DNA of 64,000 nt from Medicago truncatula. Taxonomy: Eukaryota > Streptophyta > Magnoliopsida > Fabales > Fabaceae. The notes beneath the pieces were generated by a model. That model did no database searches. It was not told the origin of the DNA and saw nothing but the letters and a program-made list of their open reading frames with translations. Made by a program: the position numbers and the translations under genes. The stretch covers positions 46,202,255 to 46,266,254 of the forward strand of contig NC_053048.1 of the NCBI RefSeq assembly GCF_003473485.1, read 5' to 3'. Each line of letters starts with the position of its first letter. Within the stretch, counting starts at the first letter, position 1. This document shows positions 23,749 through 35,400 of this stretch, piece by piece.

Positions 23749-25495
23749 GAAAATAAGTGAAGAATAGGTTTACTTGGAAGGCTTAGCCGTGTGCTAATGA
23801 TTAATGCAGTGGAGGTCTCTTTCAGGGCAGCACATAAAGAAGACAGGTGTAAATCTGCTTCAGTTGCAATAGTTGTGGCCAGCCATCAAAACAAGAGAAG
23901 AATGATGTTATTAATTTAATTAGTACGAATCAAATCAATAGCTATAATAAACTAAAACAATACAGAGAATATTCTTGGTCAAAGGGAACAAATAAATTTG
24001 TAACTTTGATGCCAATGCAGCAATTCTTGCTTGGTGTCATTATTTATATCAACATCAAGCAATAGCAGAACGGGGTGTATTACATATGAAGAAATGGTTA
24101 AGAGGAGAGAGTTTATCAAAGATGGTCAATTAAATTAGTGGTTACATACAAAAAAGTACTACTACCATCAATCATTTGCGAAGACAATAACATGAAGTCC
24201 AATTCGAGAAAAATGTGAATGAAATAACCTTTAAGTGTGTGTATAGACACACATGACTAAAAAGCGTGGCAATTCCATTTTATTTGCTGGATTTTTATTG
24301 CATCTTTTAACATATGAAGCTATTGTATCAGTTATATTTTAATATACTCTGTGTGTGGGTGGTTATATTCTTTAACTCAAAAGTTTCGGATTAGATGGTT
24401 TATATCTCTTCTAACTTAATTGGAAGTTTTGATTTGAATTCAACATCAAAGAAATGCAGCTACACCTTAAAATTTTGAAAAGAGAGCTTTGTTGCTCGTT
24501 GCGGCCATTCAGCTTGGCCATTCTCTAATTAATATGTTTCGGTTTTTGTTTGATGGCCATTTGGCTTTTTTGTTTGTGGCCATTATGTAGAGGTATCCAA
24601 TTTTTTTAAAAAAAAATCATATTCTGTTACAATTCGTAATTCTCCACTAGCGTATGGAAACAAACCTCTCATCACCTACCAAATGTTCGACTTAAAACAC
24701 ATATTTTGACGTATCATTAGGGGTGAGAAAAAAAAAGCATGTTTAAATGCATAAGTTTTAGCAGATTTAAATATTTAACACAAAGTACAGATTTAATAAT
24801 ATAATAATGATAGTAAATCTCTCATATATTACATTCTAGTTCTCTCTTGTGTTTAAATATACAAAAAAAAATTGTTACGAGGACAATCAAACAATAACCG
24901 AAATAAAATATACTCTCTTAAAAAAAAATGGTTGGTCGTATCATTCTTAAGAAGATTGATGATGTTATTTGAAAAAGAAGGTATGTATTCTCAAAAGTTA
25001 ATTCATTTAACTTAATATTGTTGGACATATTTTTTAAAAATAAAAAACTATATTTTTCAATTAAAATATATACTTAATTATTTAAATTGACAATATAACC
25101 CTTTCTATTCTCCCGCATTTTCCCTAATCTTTTTTACCGTACATGATTAGTCGTCCTTTAGAACTGTGAGGGTCGACATGTATCTGAATTGTTTGAAAAC
25201 ATTGGGTACATTATTGACATTTGTTGTTAAGTAAAAAAAAGAGATTACGCAACAAGTGATATGTCCGATATTGTCAAAACAAAAAAAAAAAGTGATATGT
25301 CCGATATGAAATTAACATTCATGGCAGAAGACTTGCGAAAAACAAAAATTATGAAACAAAAAGAGGTACCATTAGGTACAAGTTAGAAGGTTGCTTTACA
25401 AATTTAAGGTATGGGGAAGAAATACGTAACGAGGCATTTGTTTTGCTGCTTAAAAAAATATTGGAGAATATTAGACAATGCCCTCACGGCATTGG

Positions 25496-25591
25496 TTGGA
25501 TAAACAAAACAACTAATTTTTTATGAAAAGTTGTATGATTATGTTGGATAAACAAAACAAGTAATTTTTTAATGAAAAGTTGTATGATTAT
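25496..25591. repeat. 48-bp tandem duplication
   Basis: TTGGATAAACAAAACAA(C/G)T starts at 25496 and again at 25544, and the copies continue through GAAAAGTTGTATGATTAT with small indels. It lies in AT-rich spacer with no coding context. Confidence 0.85.
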
Positions 25592-26149
25592 TACTTGATC
25601 AAAAGTTAAAATTTATATTTTTAGGATAAATTTTTTATTTATAGTTTCTTTAACCATTACCTTGAGAGCACCGGTTAGCAAAATCCAAAAATATTTTATG
25701 AGTCTGATACCAAAATTTATACATTAAAAATAGCGATAAATTGACTAATATTGTTGATAGTGGTGTTGAGATAAATTCACAAGTCCTTCTTAAGTTCATG
25801 TTTTAATGACGACAAACTTATTTGAATTAAATAGATCAATATGATTCTGATCCGTGTTGAATTCTAGCAAATTTATTTGAGCGTTCTTTATAACAATATA
25901 AATTAGGATTTTTCTTGGTTTCCGAGACATGTTACATACCTGAAACATGTCTTGAAAATTATGATTTTTCTTGGTTTGTGTGCCGAACAAACTAGATTCC
26001 TTGTACCCATATGTTTTTTATGAGTCATTTATTGACTATTTTAATATGTTTTTTAGTTTAGTTTTATTTAGATTTTATTTGATTTTATATTAGTATTATT
26101 TCCTTTTTAGGATAGTTTACTTTAAATTGCATTTTATTATATTTCAGGA

Positions 26150-27241
26150 AAGAATATTCGATGGATTGAATCTTGGAGCAAAAGAAAGGGACTTGGAGCC
26201 GATTGGATGCAAAAATATGAAGATTGAGAGACAAAAATATGTCTCCCACAAGTCAGAAGCTTGGCACGGCCCGTGCTAGCCTTGGCACGGCCGTGCCACC
26301 CTCCAGAGTGCCTTTTGCTGCTTTTGCTTAGATTTTAAGCTACTCTATTTTTAGCCCAAATGTAATAGCTTAGATTTTAAGTCGATCGAATGCTATAAAT
26401 AGAGTAGCCATCCATCACAAATATTCATCTTTACTTGGAATACAATAAGTGATAATTGTTTTTCTAATAAAAGTTCTTTTCTTTTCCTTTACTTTCTTGT
26501 CATTTACTTTTATGCTTTCTCTCTTCTCCCCCATGTCTACGATGAACATGAGTGAGTAGACTTCTCCTTGTCTTGGGATTGTTGGATAAGTTTAAATGAC
26601 ATAATCCTAATCAAACCAAGCTCTAAGCCTTAATCTTATGTAACCCTAATTTCTTATCTGAAGTCACCGTCTTAACATGGATCAACCATTATCAAACTGT
26701 GGAAACGAAAGTGGAGGGTTTGATAATTGTTTATCCATTATTCCAAATATCAATTCATAAAACGAAAGTGGAGCTTTGATATTCGAACAAGTGAATTCAG
26801 ACAAGGATTGCAAAGTCAGCGAAATAGGCTTTGCAATCTTTGAGACATATAGTTTCGATCTTCAAGGGAACTAATAACAATCAAGTCAGCGAAATAGGCT
26901 TGGTTGTTAGAGGAACCAAAATCTAATAGTAATCAAGTCAGCGAAATAGGCTTGGTTGCTAGAGGAACATAAGAGAAACTGTTTTGAGAAATTAGGTCTA
27001 ACATAACATTATAAGCTTATAGTTTTGGTCTGAGAAGGACTTGTCATTTAGAGGAAACCAACGATCCCAAGGCTCTTTTTATTATTTTTATTTTTCAAAC
27101 GCTTGAAAACCCCCAACTTACAATTCTCTTCTCTCTTCTAATCATCTCTAAAAAGTTAATTGAATTGAACTACTCCCTGTCGGAACGATACTCTTTTATA
27201 CTACTTCGGTAAGACCGTGCACTTGCGGTTTTATCTCATCA
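26150..27241 (+). mobile_element. LTR fragment of a Ty3/gypsy-like element
   Basis: It has LTR-like signals: a TATA box CTATAAATAGAG at 26393, an AATAAAAG polyadenylation-like signal near 26467, and the 3' end CTCCCTGTCGGAACGATACT...CTCATCA typical of plant gypsy LTRs. The motif AAGTCAGCGAAATAGGCTT recurs three times (about 26813, 26883, 26933). The left boundary is not resolved. There is no gag-pol next to it. Confidence 0.65.
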
Positions 27242-27451
27242 AGTTTTATTCTTTGTTTATTTCATGGTTGAGCATATGTGGTTGGACTAAAACTGTCATT
27301 TTTTGTGCGTTTTTGGAGTTGAAAATAGGGAGATAGGACTAAAACTGCAAAAAAACATATAGTTTAGAGACGATTTTGTTCGATTTAAAAGAGGTAGGAC
27401 AAATTTCGTGAGTTGGTCAAAATGCAAGGACCAAAAGTGTAATTAAGCATA

Positions 27452-28153
27452 TTTACTTTTATGTTTTTCTTCTTATTCTCCATGTCTACGATGAACATGA
27501 GTGAGTAGACTCTTCTTGTCTTGGGATTGTTGGATAAGTCTAATGACGTAATCCTAATCAAACCAAACCATAAACCCTAGTTTTATATAAATCAACTTTC
27601 TAATATAATTTCACCGGTTTTATAATGAATTAGCAATTACTAAGCTAAGAAGCGAACACGAAGAGTTTAGTAATTGTTAATTCATCATCACAAATATTGG
27701 GCGAAGGATCGAAAGATGAAGTTTTAATATTGGAACAAGTGAAATTAGACAAGGGTTGCGAAACATGAGAATAGTCTAGCAAACCTTGAGACATATAAAG
27801 TTTCGTTCTTCAAGGATTCTAATAGCAATCAACCATGAGAATAGGCATGGTTGCTAGAGGAACACACTCACTGAGACCGAAAGGAGATGTGATAGGCTAA
27901 AGAGAAACTTGTCTTTAGAAAGTAGGTCAAATATAAAGTTAGAGGTTTAGGGTTTGTTTGTGAAGGATTCGTTGTTATGATGAACCAATAATTCCAAGAC
28001 TTCTTTTATTATTAATTTCTTCCGTTAAAAATCAAACCTTTTTCAACTGAACCTTCTTCTAATCATTCTCTAAAAGTTAGTTAAATTAAACAACTCCCTG
28101 TCAGAACGATACTCTTTTATTACTACTTTGGTACTTGCGATTTTATCCCATCA
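27452..28153 (+). mobile_element. Second, truncated copy of the same LTR
   Basis: It shares in order CATGTCTACGATGAACATGA, GTCTTGGGATTGTTGGATAA, CTCCCTGTCAGAACGATACT and the terminal CCCATCA with 26490-27241, with many substitutions. Sequence left of 27452 does not match the first copy, so its 5' part is missing. Only about 210 bp separates the copies, so any internal region is nearly all gone. Confidence 0.65.
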
Positions 28154-28612
28154 CCCTTAAACAACAATTTTTCTATAATAAAGATTGTTGTTTGTGTCAT
28201 TAAAAAAAATAAGAATTTAGATTATATTTTTTTTGTTATATTGTTGGTTTCATTGAAATGGATAATCATGGTTAATTTGATTTGATATAATTTGAAAGGA
28301 AAAAACATTTATATTTTTACTTTTAATCAAAATTAAAATTTTCATAAAAAAACATCGTTCATAATTTTCAAACGTTAGCGCAATAAAAAAACGAAAAGAC
28401 GGGCAATCTTTTCGCTAGCGTATATATAATGACAGTTTCCAAGTGCTATTTAATGATTAATGTGAAAATGTATTATGTTCAAATGGATTGATTTCTCTTC
28501 CCCGATTAGGGAGTAGAATAAAAAACATACATCGTTAGACGTTCACAACCTCTTTTGATTACCTAGAGGTCGACGACGTGGCCTTAAATTCCCACAACAA
28601 ACATAGTGAGAC

Positions 28613-29106
28613 GTGTTCGTTCGACGACATACATTGGTACTTCAGTTGGATATAGTACAACCACAAGATGATTTATCACCCTTTCTCGGAGCATGTGATG
28701 AGGCAGTTTGGACGTCTTCAGACTATTACAAGGCATCCCTCCATCACACCATGTCAGAATATCTTACAGATGAACTAAACATTCAAACTAAGTATTCAGA
28801 TTATTACGAGGCATCCATCCATGTTACACCTGAGAACATGCAGGGTCTATTTCTAGAGGCACCATGACAGTCCATACTGGGTTACATTGTATGGTTGATA
28901 GGGTACCTCGTCATAAATTAGTGGCTCAGACTGAGAGAAATTCGCCTAAACCAACAAATGTGGAGGTTATGGTAGAGGATGAGCATGCCAGAGATGCTTT
29001 GGATACGTTGCAGCTAGTCAATAGGTTAGAACATTTTGCTTGGTTGGATAGGAAATTGGTACCACATACGAGGATATATATATATATATATTGTACTATG
29101 CATTAG
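28613..29106 (+). pseudogene. Unrecognised two-frame coding relic
   Basis: Frame one (28613-28867) reads VRRHTLVLQLDIVQPQDDLS and DYYEASIHVTPENMQG. From 28864 a second frame reads HTGLHCMVDRVPRHKLVAQ and ALDTLQLVNRLEHFAWLDRK. The composition is more balanced than the flanks and the frames abut, as in a frameshifted fragment. It may be transposon-derived, possibly of the plant-mobile-domain type, but I cannot name a domain. No promoter or splice context is visible. Confidence 0.35.
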
Positions 29107-29180
29107 ATTGTCGAGAAACAAAGTTGACCGATCAGAATCGAGCCGCATGTGATAAGAGGGCATCTCGATGACTTTTATGG

Positions 29181-29538
29181 GTGCGTTTGTTTAAGATATT
29201 TTTAGAAAAAAATATATTTTTTGTGTAAAAATAACCACTTTTGTCATTTTCAAGTGTTTGTTTAGGATTTAAAAAAAAAACATTTTATCAAAAAAGTCTA
29301 TTTTGACTCTAAAATGAAAAGCTATTAGGATTAACTTTTCTCAAAATCCATCTTTTCAAAAACAAAGAGAGAACACATAAACTAATTAAAAATATATATA
29401 TTTTTTTTAAAAATCATTTTTTTTGTGTAGTTGACAAACACAAATAGCTTTAGATTTTCTTTAAAAATCTCTAAAAAAAAATCTTTAAATTCTTGTAACA
29501 CAAAATCTATTTTTTCTTTTAAGATAAAACAAACGCAA
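29181..29538. mobile_element. MITE with GTGCGTTTGTTT/AAACAAACGCA ends
   Basis: The terminal inverted repeats GTGCGTTTGTTT and AAACAAACGCA(A)C enclose about 340 bp of A/T-runs without coding potential. The ends resemble hAT-type non-autonomous elements. Possible target duplication not resolved. Confidence 0.6.
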
Positions 29539-32096
29539 CTTATATATACTTTGATTTTTCTTTTTTATCCTGAATAATGTATATTGGTAATATCACAATA
29601 ATTGGTAATATGTCAATAATTATGCATAATTTTATGTCATTTTGAATGTTGAATTTAAAGTGTATTTAAAAATGTTTAAGCGTGATCTCATTTGCTACAG
29701 TAAAACAATTGTGTTTAGTGTGTTTGGTATGGCGGTGGCGAAAATTGATTTTGATAGAATTGATTTTTTTAGAATTGATTTTGGTTAAAAGTGAGTTTGA
29801 GGTGAATTGATTTATGTTTGGATACACTTTCTTACAAGTGATTCTTATGAATTGATGTTGTTTGAATAGTTTGAATCAAAATTGATTTTGAACGTGTAAT
29901 GACCTAACTATCCTTTTAATTGTATTTAAAAGTAAATATCTTATTCTCATTAGATAATTAATTCAAAATATAAATGAATTTTTATTGCTTCAAAAATTCA
30001 TTTTAAAATAATATTAATTTATAATAGTTATTTTTAATAATTCTTTTATCAACTAGGTAATTTTTAAGAGAATATAATTATCAAAATATGTAAAAAAATT
30101 ATAAATTAATCCATTGTAAAGAAAATATATATAGTTTCTTAATACATAATTATAGATGTTTTTTAAGCCTTAATTATAGATTTTTAAAACCTTTAAATAT
30201 ACCTGTCAAAAAAAATATAGAGATATTTTTTTTACAAATATAGAGAATTTAATTTCAAATTTATATTATGTTCATATTATTTTTTTGTAGAAACAGACTT
30301 CTTTAACTTTTTAGTTTATTTAAATTAATGGGTTTATTAAGAAAAGAAAATAAATGGGCTTTGGAGCCCAATTACTCTTTCCCTAACCTCATGACTGCAA
30401 TTCTCCAACTGATAGGCATGGCGGTTGAGGTAAAAAATAACCAGGAAAAATAAAAATTAGGGAGGCTGGATGAATGTTGAATATCCTAAAACCATATATT
30501 TTCGTCTTCTTCTCTTGAGCACAAAATCATGAAAGTTAAAAAGTAATACCAAAAAGGGTAATAAAGGAAGAAACAGGGTTATCTCATTGACAGCTACAGT
30601 AAATGGTGAATTGATTTTGGGGCTCACCACAAAAGCTAGGATTTGCGGCTTCTCCCAAAACGGCGTTTGCAAGGCCGAATCGCTTTTGGAAAGAGACAAT
30701 CAAACACACTTCAAAATGGAAAAGCTACGGTGAACACTCTCAAACGTACGTTTATGGATTCCCAACGCGGAACCAAACAGACGCTTAGTGTAACTTTGTT
30801 TTGTTCTATTGTGTTTGTGTGATTAATGTGTTTAACATACCTTTACATGCCCTTATGTTATGTGCAACGCAACATGCTCGTGTCCAGTGCAATTCACACC
30901 ATAACCTCCCATTATTGGATCGGTTCGTAACTTCTAAACATGGGATAAAGATTTAAGTCCCAAACATAAGCGATTAGGACCTAACTTTTAGTAAGGACAT
31001 TTTTGACATATTGAAGGACATGCGAACATTTAAATGTTGAATAAATCATCAAATTAATCACTTGTCTATTCTTAAATTTTTTCTTGACTCTCTTAAAATT
31101 CCAAACAAATCATTGGCTTTACCGAACGTTTCTCAATTAGGTAATTATCTTTATGTTTTGGTTTCATGACGAGGAACTTAAGAGCTTCTAAGATAAAAAT
31201 TAATAAAGTTAGAGACTAATTTGAGAGGACTTGTAAAAATACAGAGCCGATTTAGATTGAGCTTATTTTGAGCCTATGTAAAACAACTTATGCAAAAAAA
31301 AATAAACTTTTATTTATTATTCATAAGCTTACTATTGTTAAGGTTTTTGAAAAAACATATTATAAATATACAATATTTGTTAGCGAGAACCTATAAATTA
31401 ATATAAAAATTTATTTATTTTCATATGTTAATTTTTATAAGCTGAAAATAAACTTAATACAAATGGGATCAATTTAGTGGTTTGCCTTTAAAGCTTCTTA
31501 CATACTAGCAACTTTCCATCATAACATCTTAGAACTAAAACCACTGCCACGAATCGTTGAACCCTAAAGCCACCTGGTTCATCCAACACAATTACTAAAC
31601 CAAACAAAAGCCCATTGCAACATCTTCATCGAATCTACACCGCACAAATAATCCCATCACGCAATCAACTGTTCAGATCGCATCATTATCTATCACCAAC
31701 GGTGTCAGATCTTGCAGTTGCATCACCTGCCATGAGGACGCAATCACCCACATCATCAGCGATATATTTATAGTAGAACCTTACACGCTCGCTGCCCTAC
31801 TTCTCAAATTTTCATTATCGATTTACCACCAAAAACTTCATCGGAAGCTACTAGTGTTTCGTTTTCTCTCTCTTCTCTGCAACGTAATCGTTTTCTCTCT
31901 CGTAAGTATTTCGATTGCTTCGAAAACTCTTAATTAGGGTTTATACTCTCAAACCCCAGTGATTCTATATTCAATTGTCAGCTTTTTGCTTAATTTGTTT
32001 CATTAATTCCAAATTCTGTTTTCTTATATGCATTCATTAGATTTACTGGTTCCGTTGACATCGCATTTCGAATTTTCCGATATTGTTATCTTAGTG

Positions 32097-32402
32097 CCTG
32101 TTTGGATTGTTTCAATTCACCTATTTGAACTTATTTAGTGGAATAATTGACTTATTTGTAGTGGAATAAGTTTTGTTAGGCTGTTTTTAGAGAACTTATG
32201 AAAACCTTTTTACGTCATTAATTATAAGCTGTTTTAGCTTATTTTCATAAGTTCTCCAAATAGCTTATGAAAAAAACTTATAGCTCATACAAAAATAATT
32301 TAAATTCAATCAATGTTTTGCTATAGAATAGCTTATAATAAGCGCTTATCATGATCAAAGCTTGTGCTATAAGCTGCAAATAAGCTGTTCATCCAAACAG
32401 GG
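32097..32402. mobile_element. hAT-like MITE in the PRP39 5' UTR intron
   Basis: The ends CCTGTTTGGAT and ATCCAAACAGG are perfect inverted repeats. The flanking 8-mers TCTTAGTG and CCTTACTG match at six of eight places, as expected of an old hAT target duplication. The interior is rich in CTTATAAGC/CATAAGTT motifs. Related, weaker pieces lie at about 680-740, 9315-9535 and 31255-31450. Confidence 0.7.
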
Positions 32403-32476
32403 CCTTACTGCATTGTAATGGTAGAAATTTGGTTAACTTCTTCTTTTTTTTGTGGATTCAGATTTTTTGTTCAAGT

Positions 32477-35400
32477 ATGGGAGATAGTGAAACAATGGTT
32501 GCAGAAGCATCTGCTGCTGAGACGTATCCATCTGATGGTTACAACAACACTTCTTCGAATCCTGTTCCCGAGGCTGGTGCTAATGTTCCTGCTCCTGCTG
32601 AGATTGCAGGAGAAGCTGCTGCTGCTCAGCCCAATTCAGGCTATGCATTTGCTTATTCTGGTGATGGGAATGCTTATACTGCTGGGGATCCTAATTCTGT
32701 ACTACAAGCTCAATTTAGTGCAACAAATGAGTCAAAGCAAGCTGCTGAAGTGCCTAATGAGGATTCCAGTCTGGTTGGAAAGGAAGCTATGGATTCTGCT
32801 ATGGTCTCTGCTGACCATTCATCTGTAAATGGAAGTGTTGATACAGTTGGACTTGAAAATGGAAATGCATCAGAGAATGTTGATGAGTCAGCTGATGAGA
32901 AACAACTCACAGATGCTTACGGTATGGATATGCCTTTTCTGGCTGTTATGTTAGCATACTCTTTGGGAAAAGTGAAGTTATTTCGTTTTTATTATTATTG
33001 GAGTTTTGTTAATAAAAAAATCAAGAGTTCAATGTCAAGGTTATGTACAGAGCTTGTAAGTAATATGATTAACTAATGAAGGAGTCGAGGACTTAAGATT
33101 CAAGTGGTTTATTATTAACTAGCGAATAGCTCATTTAGGCTTTGTAGTTCATGTAAGCTTGTAAGTAATACAATTGCATATCAATGTTGAGAACTAATGA
33201 ATTTTCACCAATATTCATATATGGAAATAAGAAAATTTTAATCGCTCATGGTAACAATAGTGTTGTCAATTGCGGATAAAGCAGTAGCGGTTTGTTAAAA
33301 TTCCACTACGCTATAGTGGTACAATGCCGCTATAGCTGCTATTTAGCAACACTGGGTAAGAACTTTTATTTTTTCATGCATTGGAGGTGGCGTTTAAGGT
33401 TATAAGAATTCGTCTTACATGTTTCTAGGACTTGGAGAAAAGATGTGAAAGGCTACTTCCATTTGTTTTTGTTTCAATTGGCTTTGAAATTTTTCTAGGC
33501 CTAAATTTGTAGTTTGATTTGTATCTTGACCGTATTGATATAATAAATAGGTTTATTAGGTGTATAAATACGTTCATATATTTAAAGTTTTTTCCGTTTT
33601 ATTGGTTTACCAGTGCAACAAGATATCATGACTTTGGTTTGTAATTTGGTGATCACATATTCTAAGCCACTTCTGTGATTTCTGGATGTCTTCTATTTTA
33701 CCGAGTTGACTGATTCAGGCCTAAACATACACGTCTATCTCCATATGTCTTATTTTTAATATTATCTTGTTATTAATTATTCACAAGCATATTGCTGTTC
33801 AACCAAGTTAAGGGTTTGCTGTTAATCATTTATCTCACGTTTAACAGCTGCGTTGTCTGCTGAAGAAGATCGATTGTGGAATATTGTAACTGCTAATTCT
33901 TCTGATTTTACTGCTTGGACTTCTTTGATTGACGAGACAGAGAAGGTGGCAGAGGTATGCTATGTTGACCCAATTTTTAAGACGTGAATTACATGTCAAG
34001 GATGTGTTATTATTACCCTTGTTTCAGCTTTGACTGACTTGGATATTTGGACACGTCAATGGCATTGCCAATGCCAGCTTTAAGGACTTGCTAGTGTTCA
34101 CTTGTTTCGTTAGAGACTTGAATATGTCATGTGTTATAGTCGATGCATACAAAAGATGATTTCGATTCTTTTTATTCTTTTATTGCTGGGGTATATTTGG
34201 GTGGGTGGGCTGATACTGGAACTTATCTAGTGTCTTGGCTTATTATGTAATTTTTTCTCTCTCTTGTTATTCAAGTTGGCTTCAGCTAAATGCATGCGGT
34301 GTTACCTGTTTGAGAATTCTCAGATTCTTTTGTACTCCCATAACCATTACTTGTTAACCATTAGGATGAAGCAATATAATAAAGAGGAATCAAAATAAAC
34401 GACTGATTCTCGATGTTTTCATATTAGTTAGATATATGACATGCATGCATTATGGTTCAGTATACTACGTGTGCAGAGATGGATAATTTATATTGTTAAA
34501 TACTTAAACCTGCATCTGTTTAACGGGATGTCTTGATTAAGAATGTCTAATGTACACACAAGTTATGTGGGCAATTTCTCTGGTTCTGTCTGTCGGTATA
34601 TTATTTTTAAACCTGCTAGTATATTATTTTTTCCTTCTTTTGTCCCGTATTACAAAATGCTTGTAGTTATAGGTTTAGTGGCAAACTAATGTGATGTATT
34701 TGATGTTATTATTGATTTATTTTATGACTCATGGTTCTCATATAATGATTTTTCTATTGAAGAACAATATTTTGAAGATGCGTAGAGTCTATGATGCTTT
34801 CCTAGCAGAATTCCCTTTGTGTTATGGGTATTGGAAGAAATATGCTGACCATGAGGCGCGCCTTGGCTCTGCCGATAAAGTTGTTGAAGTTTATGAACGT
34901 GCTGTTCAAGGGGTTACATATTCAGTGGACATGTGGTTGCATTATTGCATATTCGCTATAAGCACCTATGGAGATCCAGACACAGTTCGTAGGTAATAGA
35001 GGCTTATTTACATGTTAACTTATTATTTTCTATGATTGGATTTTCTATTTACTAGGCTCAGCTGTTTCTTGCTTGCTTTCTAACCTGATTTCAGAGACCG
35101 TGCAACAGTACCATCTCCTTTTTATGGCGGAAAAGCTTTGATGGGATTGCATGTCAGAATGTTATCCATTCTGATGTTTAAATCCTTGGTTTTGAGTCCA
35201 CTATGTATAGTAGTTGAAATTTTGGGTCCATTTTCCCCAATAAACTTTTCAATTTGATTTCAAACTTCATAGTTGTGTGGAAGGGTTCTATTTCCCCCCT
35301 TTCTTGTTGAAATGGTTAGCTGTTTTTATCTTTGACACTATGAGGTGTATCAATTTGCAAATTGCTGCTGGGAAGATCTCATCTGGTTAAGGGCTAGATG

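Larger units (their letters stand above)
21608..32476. other. Gene-poor, repeat-rich interval of about 11 kb
   Basis: From left to right: PDLP 3' UTR, two foldback elements (22441, 23341), AT-rich filler, a 48-bp tandem repeat, two LTR-like fragments (26150 and 27452), a coding relic (28613), a MITE (29181), a possible larger element 29718-30776 with weak GTTTGGT/ACCAAAC ends, and from about 31800 the PRP39 promoter and leader. The PRP39 leader probably has an intron from a CTCTCGTAAGTA donor at about 31901 to a GGATTCAG acceptor near 32460. No complete protein gene is seen. Confidence 0.65.

Noticed and set aside
29718..30776. A 1-kb element with GTTTGGT ends
   Set aside because: The ends match only partly (about 14 of 19) and no target duplication is visible; kept only as a note in the spacer entry.
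32418..32828. Leucine-rich frame overlapping the PRP39 first exon
   Set aside because: Wrong-frame reading of an Ala/Ser/Asn-rich exon; the PRP39 frame continues through all 13 exons.
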